Source of the DNA: Arthrobacter sp. Bi26
GTDB lineage: Bacteria; Actinomycetota; Actinomycetes; Actinomycetales; Micrococcaceae
Reading direction: 5' to 3'
Assembly: GCF_918697925.1 (NCBI RefSeq)
Contig: NZ_CAKKMF010000024.1
Location: 1-60,301 of the forward strand
DNA: 60,301 bases
In this document: positions 33,949 through 44,902 of the stretch, in pieces
Layout: the number at the start of each line of letters is the position of its first letter
How positions within the stretch are numbered: the stretch's first letter is position 1
Notes under the pieces: model-generated
Database searches by the model: none
What the model was told of the DNA's origin: nothing
Seen by the model: the letters and a program-made list of their open reading frames with translations, nothing else
Position numbers and translations under genes: made by a program

Positions 33949-35226
33949 ATGAGGAAGGGATACGTGCCCGTGCAGCCACAAGGACGTGCCAGCGGACAGC
34001 CGGCGCCAGCCGAAACAAACACGGAATCAAACACGGCGGAGACAGGCGCCGCAGCAGCAGTTGCGCAGCCGCCGTTCCCCGACGCCGACCTGATGTACAT
34101 CGTGGACCTGCTGCCGCCGGACGAACAGCTCCGCTACCAGGAGGTCCGGGAGTTCCTGCAGTCCCGGATCCGGGCCGCGTCGATCGACTACTGGAACCGC
34201 GAGGAGTTCCCCTTCGGCCTGCTCGCGGAACTCGGCAAATACGGTCTGGGCGGGCTGCAAACGGACGGCACGTCCAAGCTCTTCAAGGGGCTCATGTACG
34301 TCGAGGTGGCCCGCGCCGACGTCTCCCTCTCGGCGCTCGTAGGCATCCACAACGAGCTGATTGTCGGCATGATCGATGAGCTGGGCTCGGAGGAACAGAA
34401 GGCACGCTGGCTCCCCGGCCTCACCGCGTTCACCCAGCTCGGAGCGTTCGCCCTGACGGAGCCGGACCACGGCTCGGACATCGCCGGTGGCCTGGAAACC
34501 ACCGCGCGGCTGGACGGCGGCGAATGGGTCCTCAACGGCGCCAAGCGATGGATCGGCGCCGGCACCATCGCGGACTTCGCCCTTGTGTGGGCCCGGGACG
34601 TTGCTGACCAGCACATCAAGGGCTTCATCGTGGAGACGGACCGTGCCGGCTACACCGCCACGAAGATCGCCAACAAGATCGGCCTGCGCATCATGCAGAA
34701 CGCCGACATTGTCCTCGACGAGGTCCGCATCCCGGCGGCCAACCTCCTTCCCGGCGCCACCGACTTTTCCAAGGCCAATGAGCTCCTGCGGGATTCACGG
34801 GCCTGGGTGGGCTGGCAGGGCGCCGGCATCCAGCTGGCCGCGTTCGACGTCGCACGCGCCTATTCGCTGCAGCGCCGCCAGTTCGGCAAGGAACTGGCCC
34901 GCTTTCAGCTCATCCAGCAGCAGCTCGCCGAGATCCTGGGCAACGCGACGGCCTCCCTGGCCCTGATGGCCCAGCTGGCGCGGATCCAGGAAGACGGCAA
35001 GCTCGAGATGGTCCAGGCCGCGATGGCCAAATCGACCACGACGCGGCTGGCGCGTGCCTCGGTGGCGATGGGCCGGTCCCTCATGGGCGGCAACGGCATC
35101 AGCAGCGACTATGAGATGGGCAAGCTCTTCGGCGACGCCGAAATCCTCTATACCTATGAGGGCAGCTACGAAATTAATTCGCTGATCGTGGCCCGGGCCG
35201 TGACGGGGAAGTCCGCCTTCGTCTAG
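33949..35226 (+). CDS. acyl-CoA dehydrogenase, glutaryl-CoA dehydrogenase-like
   Basis: 425 residues. FAD-binding and substrate motifs FALTEPDHGSDIAGGLETTA, GEWVLNGAKRWIGAGTIADF and the C-terminal YTYEGSYEINSLIVARAVTG, where the first Glu sits in the glutaryl-CoA dehydrogenase position. The N-terminal 40 residues are a Gln/Ala/Thr-rich extension, and a later start is possible but none is better supported. Divergent from the acyl-CoA synthetase. Substrate may be glutaryl-CoA or a branched acyl-CoA. Confidence 0.85.
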   Translation: MRKGYVPVQPQGRASGQPAPAETNTESNTAETGAAAAVAQPPFPDADLMYIVDLLPPDEQLRYQEVREFLQSRIRAASIDYWNREEFPFGLLAELGKYGLGGLQTDGTSKLFKGLMYVEVARADVSLSALVGIHNELIVGMIDELGSEEQKARWLPGLTAFTQLGAFALTEPDHGSDIAGGLETTARLDGGEWVLNGAKRWIGAGTIADFALVWARDVADQHIKGFIVETDRAGYTATKIANKIGLRIMQNADIVLDEVRIPAANLLPGATDFSKANELLRDSRAWVGWQGAGIQLAAFDVARAYSLQRRQFGKELARFQLIQQQLAEILGNATASLALMAQLARIQEDGKLEMVQAAMAKSTTTRLARASVAMGRSLMGGNGISSDYEMGKLFGDAEILYTYEGSYEINSLIVARAVTGKSAFV

Positions 35227-37094
35227 GCCCCGCGCGTGTCCGTGCCGTCCCGCGCCTGGCCGTTCCGAGCCTGGCCGGCCGAAGCGGTCCGGCCCGCCGG
35301 GCTGGCGTGACCGTACCGGGACGTGCGGTTGCGGCCGGCGTTCTTGGCCTCGTACAGGGCCCGGTCCGCGCAATCCAGGAGGGAACCGGCCGTGGCGTCG
35401 CCCTGCTCGCAGACTCCGGCGGAGATCGTCAGGAAACCGACTTCCCCGAACGGTTCGGAGGCGATGGCCTCGCGGGCCCGTTCGGCCGCGAACAGGGCCT
35501 CGGCGCCGTCAGTCTCCGGGAGCAGCCACACGAACTCCTCGCCGCCGAAGCGGGCCACGATCTCGTTGGCGCGGGCGACCGACCGGAGCCTGGCCGCGAT
35601 CTCCGCGAGGACGACGTCGCCCATCAAGTGACCATGGGTGTCGTTGACTCTCTTGAAGTGGTCGATATCCAGGACGACGGCACTGAGTCTGGTCCCACGT
35701 CTCCCGGCCAGCGCCACCTGTTCGTCGAGGTGCTGTTCCAGCGCCCGCCGATTTGGCAGGCCGCTGAGGGCGTCGGTTGTCGCCTGGAGCTCCAGATCGG
35801 TCCATGCCTCCGTGTTGCCGATCGCGATCTCGACGAGTTCCGCGAACTGGGCCAGCCGCTCCATCATGGCTTCCGTGACGCCCGTGCGGGATTTCGAGGT
35901 CAGGCTCACCACGCCCCAGAGGCTTCCGCGGACGCGGACCGGTGCTGCCGCCGCGGACTGGAACCCGCCGGCGCGCATCTGCTCCGCCGCCGGCCCGCCC
36001 TCCGGCCCGTACACAACGAGGGCCGGCTTGCCGGTCACGGCCACCCGGACGGTGGCGGACTCGTCTGTCGGGGCGAAGATGTGCCGGCGGCTCAGCGTCG
36101 GCGGGAGGCTCGGGGCCATGGCGACGATTTCCGCCGAGGACGCGCCCGTGAAACGGACCACGGCGGCGGAGTCCACGTTGAACAGCTCGCGGACAATGGC
36201 GGCGACCCGCTCGGAAATGTCTGCAGGGGCGGCGTTGCGGGCAACGGCGGTCGCTATCTCGTGCAAGGCCTCCCATACCTGCTGCTGCTGCAAGCGCTCA
36301 GTGACGTCAACGGCCACCACCATACCGGCCGCGCCGTCTTCGTCGGAGTAGACCGGTCCGGCCTTGAGCCGGTAGGTGCGGTGGCCGATCTGCCGGCTCC
36401 AGGAGACCTCGCGGCCGGCGAGGGCTGCGCGGTAGCGCGGTTCGAGCTCGCTGGCGAGATTGCCCCTGAGTACGTCCTGGATGCGCCGGCCTTCGAGCTC
36501 TTCCGTGCGGTAGCCGAAGGTCTCCAGTTCCTGGCCTTCGGCGATCAGATAGCGCAGCTCGGCGTCGAAGAGGAGCACGAAGACGCCGGGGACGCTGCGC
36601 GCCAAGGCACGGTACCGGTCCATGTCCCGTTGCCGGCGCCGGTCGGCCAGCACCCGCTCCGTGATGTCGGTGACCACGACAAAGAAGCCCTGCACCGCGC
36701 CGTCGCGGGTATCGGGAGTGTACGTGACCTCGGTGTAGCGTGACTCGCCCGCGGCATTCACGAGGGTCCGGTCAAAGTGTTGCGCCTCTCCGGCGAGCAC
36801 CAGTTCGATGAGCGGCCGGGTCGCTTCGAAGGCCACGTCACCGAGCACGTCCCGGACGTGCATGCCGTTCAACTGCTGCGGCTCGATCCCGAACCACTCG
36901 CAGTAGGCATCGTTGGCCAAGCGGCTGCGGAGACCCATGTCCCAGTAACCCACCATGGCCGGGATCCCGTTGAGGACGGCCCGCAGCTGCGCCGGGATCT
37001 CCTGCAGCGCCGACGGGCCGGCATCGTCCCTGTTGAGCGGGCTGCGATTAGTCATTGCCCCAGTATCCATTGCCGGCCCGGCATCGGAAACCAT
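35223..37094 (-). CDS. PAS-PAS-GAF-GGDEF diguanylate cyclase coupled to kdpE
   Basis: About 623 residues. Two PAS domains (roughly 30-150 and 155-265; VVVTDITERVLADRR and VVAVDVTERLQQQ close them), a GAF domain (270-425) and a GGDEF domain from about 435 (DALSGLPNRRALEQHLDEQV, DIDHFKRVNDTHGH, active site RFGGEEFVWLLPE). The expected inhibitory RxxD is RANE, so feedback inhibition may be weak. No EAL domain. The ATG at 37094 overlaps the kdpE stop (ATGA); in-frame ATGs at 37070 and 37055 are alternatives. The ribosome site is weak for each. Confidence 0.88.
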   Translation of the reverse strand: MVSDAGPAMDTGAMTNRSPLNRDDAGPSALQEIPAQLRAVLNGIPAMVGYWDMGLRSRLANDAYCEWFGIEPQQLNGMHVRDVLGDVAFEATRPLIELVLAGEAQHFDRTLVNAAGESRYTEVTYTPDTRDGAVQGFFVVVTDITERVLADRRRQRDMDRYRALARSVPGVFVLLFDAELRYLIAEGQELETFGYRTEELEGRRIQDVLRGNLASELEPRYRAALAGREVSWSRQIGHRTYRLKAGPVYSDEDGAAGMVVAVDVTERLQQQQVWEALHEIATAVARNAAPADISERVAAIVRELFNVDSAAVVRFTGASSAEIVAMAPSLPPTLSRRHIFAPTDESATVRVAVTGKPALVVYGPEGGPAAEQMRAGGFQSAAAAPVRVRGSLWGVVSLTSKSRTGVTEAMMERLAQFAELVEIAIGNTEAWTDLELQATTDALSGLPNRRALEQHLDEQVALAGRRGTRLSAVVLDIDHFKRVNDTHGHLMGDVVLAEIAARLRSVARANEIVARFGGEEFVWLLPETDGAEALFAAERAREAIASEPFGEVGFLTISAGVCEQGDATAGSLLDCADRALYEAKNAGRNRTSRYGHASPAGRTASAGQARNGQARDGTDTRGA

Positions 37095-37765
37095 CAGGGC
37101 ATGAACCGGTAGCCGATGCCGGCTTCGGTGAGCAGGTGGCGGGGGTTGGCGGTGTCCGGCTCCAGTTTGCGCCGCAGCTGGGCCATGTAGACCCGGAGGT
37201 AGTTGGTCTCCTTGGCGTACGCCGGACCCCAGACTCTGGCGAGCAACTGCTGCTGTGTGATGAGTTTTTCCGGATTCCGGACCAGTTCCTCCAGGATTTT
37301 CCATTCAGTCGGGGTCAGCCGGATGTCCTCGCCGTCCCGGGTAACCCGGTGCTTGCCCAGGTCAATGGTGAAAGCCTCGGTCACGACCAGCGATTCGTCC
37401 GGTTCGACGCTGCGGCGCCGGAGGGCGCGGAGCCGGGCGAGGAGCTCGTCCAGGCCGAACGGTTTGGTGATGTAGTCGTCCGCGCCGGCGTCGAGCGCCT
37501 CAACTTTGTCCTCGGAGCCGTGCCGGGCGGACAGCACCAAGACCGGCACGCTGCTGAAGCCGCGCAGCTCTTTGAGGACGCTGGTCCCGTCAATGTCAGG
37601 CAGGCCGAGGTCCAGAATGATGAGTGAGAGCGGGTTCTGGGTGGCCGCCAGCAGCGCTGAGGTCCCGTCTACGGCGGTGGTGACGGCGTAGCCGTGGGCC
37701 TGGAGTGTGATCCGGAGGGCCCTGAGCAGATGCGGGTCGTCGTCGACGACGAGGACCGCCGTCAT
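37094..37765 (-). CDS. kdpE: response regulator KdpE
   Basis: 223 residues, OmpR family. Receiver domain with AVLVVDDDPHLLRALRITLQ, phospho-acceptor Asp in LIILDLGLPDIDG near residue 52, and Lys in DYITKPFGLDELL. The C-terminal winged helix has VRLTPTEWKILEELVRNPEK-like spacing (IRLTPTEWKILEELV) and the usual YLRVYMAQLRRKLE. Activates kdpFABC when phosphorylated by KdpD. Start overlaps the kdpD stop by four bases; its stop overlaps the GGDEF gene. Confidence 0.94.
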   Translation of the reverse strand: MTAVLVVDDDPHLLRALRITLQAHGYAVTTAVDGTSALLAATQNPLSLIILDLGLPDIDGTSVLKELRGFSSVPVLVLSARHGSEDKVEALDAGADDYITKPFGLDELLARLRALRRRSVEPDESLVVTEAFTIDLGKHRVTRDGEDIRLTPTEWKILEELVRNPEKLITQQQLLARVWGPAYAKETNYLRVYMAQLRRKLEPDTANPRHLLTEAGIGYRFMP

Positions 37766-40440
37766 GTTGCGTCCGGTCCGGACGAAAGGGGCATCGCATG
37801 AGCGCGGCGCGCCACCAGCGACCGGGGCTCGAACGGGGCCTGGGCGCGGTGTCCGTCATACGGGGTCCCCGTGGACAATGGAAGCCGGATAATCATCGTC
37901 AGCCCTCCGCCCGGTGTCGCTTCGGCGCTCAGGCTGCCACCCATGGCATCCGTGAACCCTTTCGCCACCGCAAGCCCGAGTCCGATTCCTGTGGTTTGCG
38001 GGGCGTCGTCGAGACGCTGGAATGGCCGGAACATTTCCATGACCCTCTCCGCCGGGATTCCCCGGCCGTGATCGATGACCCGGAGCTCGCCGGCAGGGCG
38101 CCCTCCGAGAGTCGCCGGGCTGAGCCCGCCGGCCGCCCCGACCAGGACGATATCCGAATCGGGGGCGTATTTCACGGCGTTCTCGACGATGTTCGCAATC
38201 ACTCGTTCCAGCATTCCAGGGTCGGCGTCGATCTCGGGCATGTTGGGAGGCAGGTCCACTCGCACCCGCCCCGCGGGGACGGCGCTCAGGGAACCCGGGA
38301 TGACCTCGTACCACCGCACGGGTTTGAGCAGGGGATTGACGGCATCCGAGGTGATCCGGGACATGTCCAGCAGATTGCCCACCAGCGCGTCCAGCCTGTC
38401 CGAGCACTCCTCTATCGTTGCCAGCAGTTCCTGCTCCTCTGCCTGGGTGTAATGGACGTCGTCGTGCCGCAGTCCGCCGACGGCAAGCTTGATCCCGGCC
38501 AGAGGGGTGCGCAGGTCGTGCGAGACAGCGCGGAGGATGGAGGTGCGCATCGTGTTGCTCTCGGCCAAGCGGAGCATCTCCCGCCGGCTGGCGACCAGTT
38601 GCTGGCGTTCCAGCTGTGCCGCCAGATGAACTCCGAACGCCCCCAGAAGGCGCCGGTCGCTTGCCGGCAAGATCCGTCCGAACAACACGAGGCGTGTGAC
38701 GGCGTCGATTTCTTCCACGTTGTCGCCGGTGCCATCGTTCCTTGGCGCGCCGGCGGACAGGGCTGGAATTTCTCCCACGGCGGCCTGAAGTTGCCATCGC
38801 CGGTCGGGTCCTGCGCCGCTGTCGCCGTCCGCGGGGCCGTAGCCAAGGCTGAAAACGGCAGCACCACGCACCTGGAAGACGCTCAGGGCTTGTTCCAGCA
38901 ATGCCTGAACCGTGTCCTCCGAGCCGGCGGCACTGCGCGTCAGGTCCCCCAGCGTCGTGGCTTCGGCGCGGGCCCGCGCGGCCTCCTTGGAACGGCGGGC
39001 CGATAGGTCGACCACAACGGCAACGGCGGCCGAGACGCCTACAAACACCAGCAGGGCCAGGAAGTTCTGCGGATCACTGATGGTGAGCGTGCCCAGCGGC
39101 GGGGTCGAAAAGTAGTTCACCAGGAGGCTGCTCCACAGTGCGGCCAGGATGGCCGGCCACAACCCGCCGATCAGCGCCACCGCCACCGAGCCGGTGAGCT
39201 GCACCAGCATGGCCGCAGCGACATTCCGCTCCGGGTTCAGGAGCGAAAGCAGGAGCTGCAGGACCATGGGGAGCAGCACAGCGAGGGCGAACCCGACGGC
39301 GACCCGGACGCGGCCAAGGTCCCGGTGCTGGCGCGGCCCGGCGCCGCGGCCGCCCAGGGGATGGGAGACCATGTGGACGTCGATGTCCCCGGAATCGCGG
39401 ACCACCCGGGTGCCAACCCCACCGCCGAGCAGGTTTCCGATCAGGCCGGCGAGCTTTTTGTGCCGGGAGATGCCGACGACGATCTGGGTGGCGTTGACGC
39501 TGCGGGCGAAGTCCAGGAGGGCGGCGGCCGGATCCTCGCCGGTCACGATGTGGTAGCTGCCGCCAAGGTCCAGGATCAGGCGGCGCTGGGCTTCCAGCGC
39601 GTGGGGCGACTCCTCGGCGAGGCCATCGGCGGACCGGACGTGGACCGCCAGCAGGTCCCCGCCGTTGACGCGGTTGAGGATCCTGGCCCCGCGGCGGATC
39701 AGGACTTCCCCTTCGGGGCTGCCGGTCAGCCCGACGACGATGCGTTCCCGGGCCGGCCAGCTGGCATCGATGCCCTGTTCGGCCCGGTACTTGGCCAGGC
39801 CCTCGTCCACCCGGTCGGCCAGCCACAGCAATGCCAGTTCACGCAGTGCCGTGAGGTTGCCCAGGCGGAAATAGTTCGAGAGGGCGGCGTCGATCTTTTC
39901 GGCAGCGTAGATCTTGCCGTCGCTCAGGCGCTGGCGGAGCAGCTCGGGGGAGATGTCCACCAGGTGGATCTGGTCCGCCTTCCGGACGACGTCGTCGGGC
40001 ACCGTCTCCGCCTGATGGACGTCGGTGATGGCGCTGACGACGTCGCCCAGGGACGCCAGATGCTGGACGTTGACGGTGGAGAGGACGTTGATGCCGGCAT
40101 CAAGGAGCGCATCGACGTCCTGCCAGCGTTTCTCGTTGCGGCTGCCCGGAACGTTGGAGTGGGCGTATTCGTCCACGACCGCGGTCCCCGGGGCCCGCAC
40201 CAGGACGGCGTCAAGGTCCATTTCCTCGAACTCCGTGCCCCGGTAGGGCAGGCGCTGGGGCGGGATGACCTCAAGTCCCGCCAGGAGCGCCCGCGTCTCG
40301 CTGCGTCCGTGGTCCATGGCGAACGCGACCACGACGTCCTCGCCGCGTTCGCCGAGCCGGTGGGCTTCTTCAAGCATCTCGTAGGTCTTGCCCACCCCCG
40401 GCGCGGCCCCCAGGAAGATCCGCAGCGTTCCACGTGCCAT
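37762..40440 (-). CDS. kdpD: osmosensitive K+ channel sensor kinase KdpD
   Basis: 892 residues, full length. The N-terminal KdpD domain has Walker A GAAPGVGKTYEMLEEAH at residues 9-16 and beyond and VDEYAHSNVPGSRNEKRW; a universal-stress-like domain follows (ERIVVGLTGSPEGEVLIRRG). Four membrane helices lie at about 390-500, then a GAF-like region and the kinase core with AVSHDLRTPLAGIKLAVGG (phosphorylated His) and the ATPase motif GIGLGLAVAKGFTDAMGG. Phosphorylates KdpE at low potassium. 12 bp downstream of kdpC. Confidence 0.95.
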   Translation of the reverse strand: MARGTLRIFLGAAPGVGKTYEMLEEAHRLGERGEDVVVAFAMDHGRSETRALLAGLEVIPPQRLPYRGTEFEEMDLDAVLVRAPGTAVVDEYAHSNVPGSRNEKRWQDVDALLDAGINVLSTVNVQHLASLGDVVSAITDVHQAETVPDDVVRKADQIHLVDISPELLRQRLSDGKIYAAEKIDAALSNYFRLGNLTALRELALLWLADRVDEGLAKYRAEQGIDASWPARERIVVGLTGSPEGEVLIRRGARILNRVNGGDLLAVHVRSADGLAEESPHALEAQRRLILDLGGSYHIVTGEDPAAALLDFARSVNATQIVVGISRHKKLAGLIGNLLGGGVGTRVVRDSGDIDVHMVSHPLGGRGAGPRQHRDLGRVRVAVGFALAVLLPMVLQLLLSLLNPERNVAAAMLVQLTGSVAVALIGGLWPAILAALWSSLLVNYFSTPPLGTLTISDPQNFLALLVFVGVSAAVAVVVDLSARRSKEAARARAEATTLGDLTRSAAGSEDTVQALLEQALSVFQVRGAAVFSLGYGPADGDSGAGPDRRWQLQAAVGEIPALSAGAPRNDGTGDNVEEIDAVTRLVLFGRILPASDRRLLGAFGVHLAAQLERQQLVASRREMLRLAESNTMRTSILRAVSHDLRTPLAGIKLAVGGLRHDDVHYTQAEEQELLATIEECSDRLDALVGNLLDMSRITSDAVNPLLKPVRWYEVIPGSLSAVPAGRVRVDLPPNMPEIDADPGMLERVIANIVENAVKYAPDSDIVLVGAAGGLSPATLGGRPAGELRVIDHGRGIPAERVMEMFRPFQRLDDAPQTTGIGLGLAVAKGFTDAMGGSLSAEATPGGGLTMIIRLPLSTGTPYDGHRAQAPFEPRSLVARRAHAMPLSSGPDAT

Positions 40441-40452
40441 GCCGTCATTCTC

Positions 40453-41082
40453 TCACTTGGTTTGAGCCGGCTGCGACGGCCGTGCGGCCGCCGCCACGGC
40501 GAGGTTGAGGGCAGTCACGTTGACCGATGGCTGGCCGAGAAACGCGACTACCCCACTGCTCGTGTACTGCTCCACCATGGCGGCGACGGCGTCGGTGCTC
40601 AGGCCGTTCGCTGCCGCCACCCGCGCAAGCTGCAGTTTGGCGTACTCGGGTGAAACGTCCGGGTCCAGCCCGGAACCGCTGGCCGTCACGGCGTCGGCCG
40701 GAACCGCTGCCGCATCCACGCCTTCAGCCGCGGCGACGGCGGACCGGTTGGCGGCGACCGCGTCGAGCAGTTTCGGGTCGTTGGGCCCCAGGTTGGTGGC
40801 CGAGGACGATGCCGGGTCCCACTTCACGGCCGAGGGCCGGGCGTGGAACCAGCGCGGGTCCTGGGCGCCGGAATCGTCGGCCGCGGCCTGGGCGATCAGG
40901 GCGGACGCGGCCGGGGCCCCGGAGCTGTCTTTGAGGATGGAGCCGTTGGCCTGGTACGGGGCGATCAGTTGCCCGGTGCCAAAGACTGCCAGGGGGTAGG
41001 CCACGCCGAGGACCAGCGTGGCGAAGAGGAGGAACCGCAGGGCGGTGCCCAGCTGACGGAGGTAGCCGGTGAGGATGTTCAT
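40453..41082 (-). CDS. kdpC: potassium-transporting ATPase KdpC subunit
   Basis: 209 residues. One N-terminal membrane helix (about 12-35), then the KdpC periplasmic domain with SDLDPDVSPEYA-type signature (GSGLDPDVSPEYAKLQLARV) and W-F-H-x-RPSA (PRWFHARPSAVKWDPA). Chaperone-like subunit that stabilises nucleotide binding by KdpB in the KdpFABC pump. Ten bp after kdpB. Confidence 0.95.
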   Translation of the reverse strand: MNILTGYLRQLGTALRFLLFATLVLGVAYPLAVFGTGQLIAPYQANGSILKDSSGAPAASALIAQAAADDSGAQDPRWFHARPSAVKWDPASSSATNLGPNDPKLLDAVAANRSAVAAAEGVDAAAVPADAVTASGSGLDPDVSPEYAKLQLARVAAANGLSTDAVAAMVEQYTSSGVVAFLGQPSVNVTALNLAVAAAARPSQPAQTK

Positions 41083-41092
41083 GGGGATGTTC

Positions 41093-43231
41093 CTAGCCGA
41101 TTCCGGGGATGAGCGAAATCATGAGGTCGATGATTTTGATGCCGATGAATGGTGCGATCAGGCCGCCGAGCCCGTAGATCAGCAGGTTCCGGGCCAGCGC
41201 CTGGTTGGCGGAGACGGCACGGTATTTGACGCCGCGGAGCGCCAGCGGCACCAGGGCGATGATGATCAGGGCATTGAAGATCACCGCGGACAGGATGGCC
41301 GAAGACGGGGTGGCCAGGCCCATGATGTTCAGCAGTCCGAGCCCCGGGAATGCGGCGGTGAAAAGCGCCGGGACGATCGCGAAGTACTTGGCGACGTCGT
41401 TGGCGACCGAGAAGGTGGTCAGGGCGCCGCGGGTGATGAGCAGCTGCTTGCCGATGCCGACGATGTTGATGAGTTTGGTGGGGTCGGAGTCGAGGTCCAC
41501 CATGTTGGCAGCGTCCTTCGCGGCCGGGGTGCCGGAGTTCATGGCGACGCCGACGTCTGCCGCGGCCAGGGCCGGGGCGTCGTTGGTGCCGTCACCGGTC
41601 ATGGCCACGAGCCGGCCTGCGGCCTGTTCCTTCTTGATGACCGCGAGCTTGTCTTCCGGGGTTGCTTCCGCCAGGAAATCATCGACGCCGGCCTCGGCGG
41701 CGATCGCCTTGGCAGTGATCGGGTTGTCGCCGGTGATCATGACGGTCCGGATGCCCATTTGCCGCAGTTCGGCGAAGCGGGCGTGCATGCCGGGCTTGAC
41801 GACGTCGGCGAGGTGGATGGTTCCCAGGATGTCCGCCCGGCCGTCCTTGTCCACCTGGGCGACCAGCAGGGGCGTGCCGCCCTGGGCCGAGATTTCCTGT
41901 ACCCGGTGGTCGACCTCCGCCGGAGTGTGCCCGCCGAATTCGGCAACGAATGCCGCCACCGTGGAGGCAGCCCCTTTTCGGATCTGCAGCCCGTCAAGGT
42001 CCAGCCCGCTCATGCGGGTGCCGGCGCTGAAGGGGACCACGGCAAACTTGCCGGAGGTGCGTTCGAGTGTGGTCAGATCGGACCCGGTCACGCCCTTGTC
42101 CGCGGCGAGGTCCAGGATGGAGCGTCCCTCGGGGGTTTCGTCGGCCAGGCTGCAGACCCGGGCCGCTTCGATCATCCGGGTCCGCTCCACCTGGTTGGCG
42201 GGGAAGAAATTAACAGCGCGGCGGTTGCCATACGTGATGGTTCCGGTCTTGTCCAACAACAGTGTGGTGATGTCCCCGGCGGTCTCCACGGCACGGCCGG
42301 AGGTGGCCAGCACGTTGTGCTGGACCAGGCGGTCCATGCCGGCGATGCCGATCGCCGGGACCAGCGCCCCGATCGTCGTGGGGATCAGGCAGACCAGCAG
42401 GGCGACCAGCACGATCGGGGAAGGCGTGGCGCCGGCGAGGGCTGCGAACGGTGCCAGCGACATGGTGACGGCCAGGAACACGATGGTCAGTGACACCAGG
42501 AGCACGTGGAGGGCGATCTCGTTGGGGGTCTTCTGCCGCACGGCGCCCTCGACCAGCTTGATCATCCGGTCGATGAACGTCTGTCCCGGCTCGGCCGTGA
42601 TGCGGATGACAATCCGATCCGAGAGCACCCTCGTACCGCCGGTGACGGAGGACCGGTCACCGCCGGATTCGCGGATCACCGGGGCTGATTCGCCGGTGAT
42701 GGTCGATTCGTCGACGCTCGCCAGGCCTTCGATGATTTCGCCGTCCGAGGGGATGACGTCCCCGGCCTCGCAGATCACCACGTCATTGAGACGCAGCTCC
42801 GTGCCGGGGACGTCCTTGGTGGAGCCGTCTGGCTGCCGGAGCCGGGCCTGGACGCCCTTGCGGCTGGCGCGGAGGCTGTCCGCCTGGGCTTTGCCCCGGC
42901 CCTCGGCGATGGATTCGGACAAAGTGCCGAAGAGGACCGTGAGCCACAGCCAGACCGTCACGGCGATGCCGAACACCGACGGCCGGTACACCGAGATCGC
43001 CGTACACAGGGCGGCCCCCACCAGCACGGTGAACATGACAGGGGAATGGATCATCTGCCGCGGCGAGAGTTTCCGGACCGCAAGTGGCAGGGCGGCGACG
43101 ACGGACGCGAGCGTGAGTTTTGCCGGGGCCTTGGTGTGGTGCTTATGTTCGCCCGGAGTGCCAAGGGGGTTGCCGTCGGCGTAGGTCTGGGCGTCGGTGT
43201 CCGTGGCTAATGCCGTGTGAGACCGGGTCAT
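41093..43231 (-). CDS. kdpB: potassium-transporting P-type ATPase KdpB
   Basis: 712 residues. P-type ATPase hallmarks: phosphorylated Asp in [13 protein letters not shown], actuator [10 protein letters not shown], hinge [18 protein letters not shown], and membrane segments flanking these. It is the catalytic, ATP-hydrolysing subunit of the high-affinity K+ uptake complex. The N-terminus has a 40-residue hydrophilic extension rich in Thr/His/Ala. Start overlaps the kdpA stop (ATGA). Confidence 0.97.
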   Translation of the reverse strand: MTRSHTALATDTDAQTYADGNPLGTPGEHKHHTKAPAKLTLASVVAALPLAVRKLSPRQMIHSPVMFTVLVGAALCTAISVYRPSVFGIAVTVWLWLTVLFGTLSESIAEGRGKAQADSLRASRKGVQARLRQPDGSTKDVPGTELRLNDVVICEAGDVIPSDGEIIEGLASVDESTITGESAPVIRESGGDRSSVTGGTRVLSDRIVIRITAEPGQTFIDRMIKLVEGAVRQKTPNEIALHVLLVSLTIVFLAVTMSLAPFAALAGATPSPIVLVALLVCLIPTTIGALVPAIGIAGMDRLVQHNVLATSGRAVETAGDITTLLLDKTGTITYGNRRAVNFFPANQVERTRMIEAARVCSLADETPEGRSILDLAADKGVTGSDLTTLERTSGKFAVVPFSAGTRMSGLDLDGLQIRKGAASTVAAFVAEFGGHTPAEVDHRVQEISAQGGTPLLVAQVDKDGRADILGTIHLADVVKPGMHARFAELRQMGIRTVMITGDNPITAKAIAAEAGVDDFLAEATPEDKLAVIKKEQAAGRLVAMTGDGTNDAPALAAADVGVAMNSGTPAAKDAANMVDLDSDPTKLINIVGIGKQLLITRGALTTFSVANDVAKYFAIVPALFTAAFPGLGLLNIMGLATPSSAILSAVIFNALIIIALVPLALRGVKYRAVSANQALARNLLIYGLGGLIAPFIGIKIIDLMISLIPGIG

Positions 43232-44895
43232 TTGAGAAGTCCTTCTGCGAGGGGGCCCAGGGCAAGGGCCGGGAAGTAGCTCAGGGCGGTCATGATCACT
43301 GTCACGCCCAGCAGCAGCGAGCCAAACAGCGGGCCGTGGGTGGGGACGGTGCCGGCGGAGGCCGGAATCTTGCCCTGACGGGCGAGGGAACCGGCCAGGG
43401 CGATCACCAAGACGATCGGTAGGAAGCGGCCCAGCAGCATGCCCAGGCCCAGCATGACCGACAGGAAGGGGCCCGAGGTGGTGATGCCGCCGAACGCGGA
43501 GCCGTTGTTGTTGGCCCCGGAGGTGAAAGCGTAGAGCACTTCACTGAACTGGTGTGGACCGGTGGCCGGCGCATTGGCCATGATGTCCGGCAGCAGCACG
43601 GTGATGCCGGACAGGGCCAGCACCAGGGTCGGGGTGACCAGGATGTACATGGCGGCGAGCTTCATTTCCGTCGGCCCGATCTTCTTGCCCAGGTACTCCG
43701 GGGTGCGCCCGACCATCAGCCCGGCAATGAAGACGGAGATGATAGAGAGGATCAGCAGGCCGTAGAGCCCGGAACCGGTTCCGCCGGGGGCGACCTCGCC
43801 GAGCATCATGTTCACCATGGCCACTCCGCCGGCCAGCGGCGGCAGGGAATCGTGGGCGACATTGACGGCGCCGGTGGAGGTCAGCGTGGTGGACGTGGCG
43901 AAGATCGCGCTCGGCACAGGGCCGAAGCGCTGCTCAAAACCCTCGCCCAGGCCGCCGGCGGCCGCCGTCGCGGTTCCCTGACCGGACGCCACGGCCCAGC
44001 CCATCAGCGAAATCGAAGCCAGCCACAGCGTGCCCATCACGGCGGCTACCGTGTAGCCCTGCTTCTGGTCGCCCACCATCCTGCCGTAAGCGTAGGGCAG
44101 CGCGGAGGGGATGAGCAGGAGGAGAAACACCTCGAAAAAGCTGATCAGGGCGTTGGGGTTTTCGAACGGGTGGGCAGAGTTGGCGTTGAAGTAGCCGCCG
44201 CCGTTGGTGCCGAGGATCTTGATGGCTTCCTGGGACGCGACCGGGCCACCCGGGATGAGCTGCGAAACGCCGGTGGCCTGGTTCGTGACCTCGGTGAACC
44301 AAAAGTTCTGCACCACTCCGCCGAGGACCATCAGCACGGCCGCGACGAACGCGAGCGGCAGTAGGACCCGGAACGACGTCCGGGCCAGGTCCACCCAGAA
44401 GTTGCCCAGCCGCTGCGTCCTCGTGCGGGCGATGCCGCGGATGAGCGCGACGACGACGACGATCCCGACGGCGGCGGAGAGGAAGTTCTGCACCGCCAGC
44501 AGCGTCATCTGCACGAAGATGCCTACCGTGGTCTCCGGGACGTACGTCTGCCAGTTCGTGTTGGTCACAAAGGAAATGGCCGTATTCATGGCCACCCAAG
44601 GGTCCACGCCGGGCAGGGAACCGCTGCCCGGCAGGACGCCCTGCAGCCGCTGGAGGCCGAACACCGCCAGAATGGACACGGCCGAGAACGCCAGGACGCT
44701 GCGAAGGTAGACGGACCAGGTCTGCTCGGTGTCGGCATCGACCCCGGCCAGCCGGTAGAACAGACGCTCGGGCCGGCTGGACGTCGTGCCCTCGAAAACC
44801 CGGGCCAGGTAGACGCCCAGAGGCTTGTGCAGGGCTGCCAGAACAATGAGCAGCGCCACCACCTGGACAACAAAAGATGCAGAGTTGAAGGTCAT
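43228..44895 (-). CDS. kdpA: potassium-transporting ATPase KdpA subunit
   Basis: 555 residues with about ten membrane helices and four selectivity-filter repeats (e.g. [55 protein letters not shown]). K+-conducting subunit of KdpFABC, homologous to channel-like SKT transporters. Starts within a few bases of the kdpF stop. Confidence 0.97.
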   Translation of the reverse strand: MTFNSASFVVQVVALLIVLAALHKPLGVYLARVFEGTTSSRPERLFYRLAGVDADTEQTWSVYLRSVLAFSAVSILAVFGLQRLQGVLPGSGSLPGVDPWVAMNTAISFVTNTNWQTYVPETTVGIFVQMTLLAVQNFLSAAVGIVVVVALIRGIARTRTQRLGNFWVDLARTSFRVLLPLAFVAAVLMVLGGVVQNFWFTEVTNQATGVSQLIPGGPVASQEAIKILGTNGGGYFNANSAHPFENPNALISFFEVFLLLLIPSALPYAYGRMVGDQKQGYTVAAVMGTLWLASISLMGWAVASGQGTATAAAGGLGEGFEQRFGPVPSAIFATSTTLTSTGAVNVAHDSLPPLAGGVAMVNMMLGEVAPGGTGSGLYGLLILSIISVFIAGLMVGRTPEYLGKKIGPTEMKLAAMYILVTPTLVLALSGITVLLPDIMANAPATGPHQFSEVLYAFTSGANNNGSAFGGITTSGPFLSVMLGLGMLLGRFLPIVLVIALAGSLARQGKIPASAGTVPTHGPLFGSLLLGVTVIMTALSYFPALALGPLAEGLLK

Positions 44896-44902
44896 GATCC
44901 GC

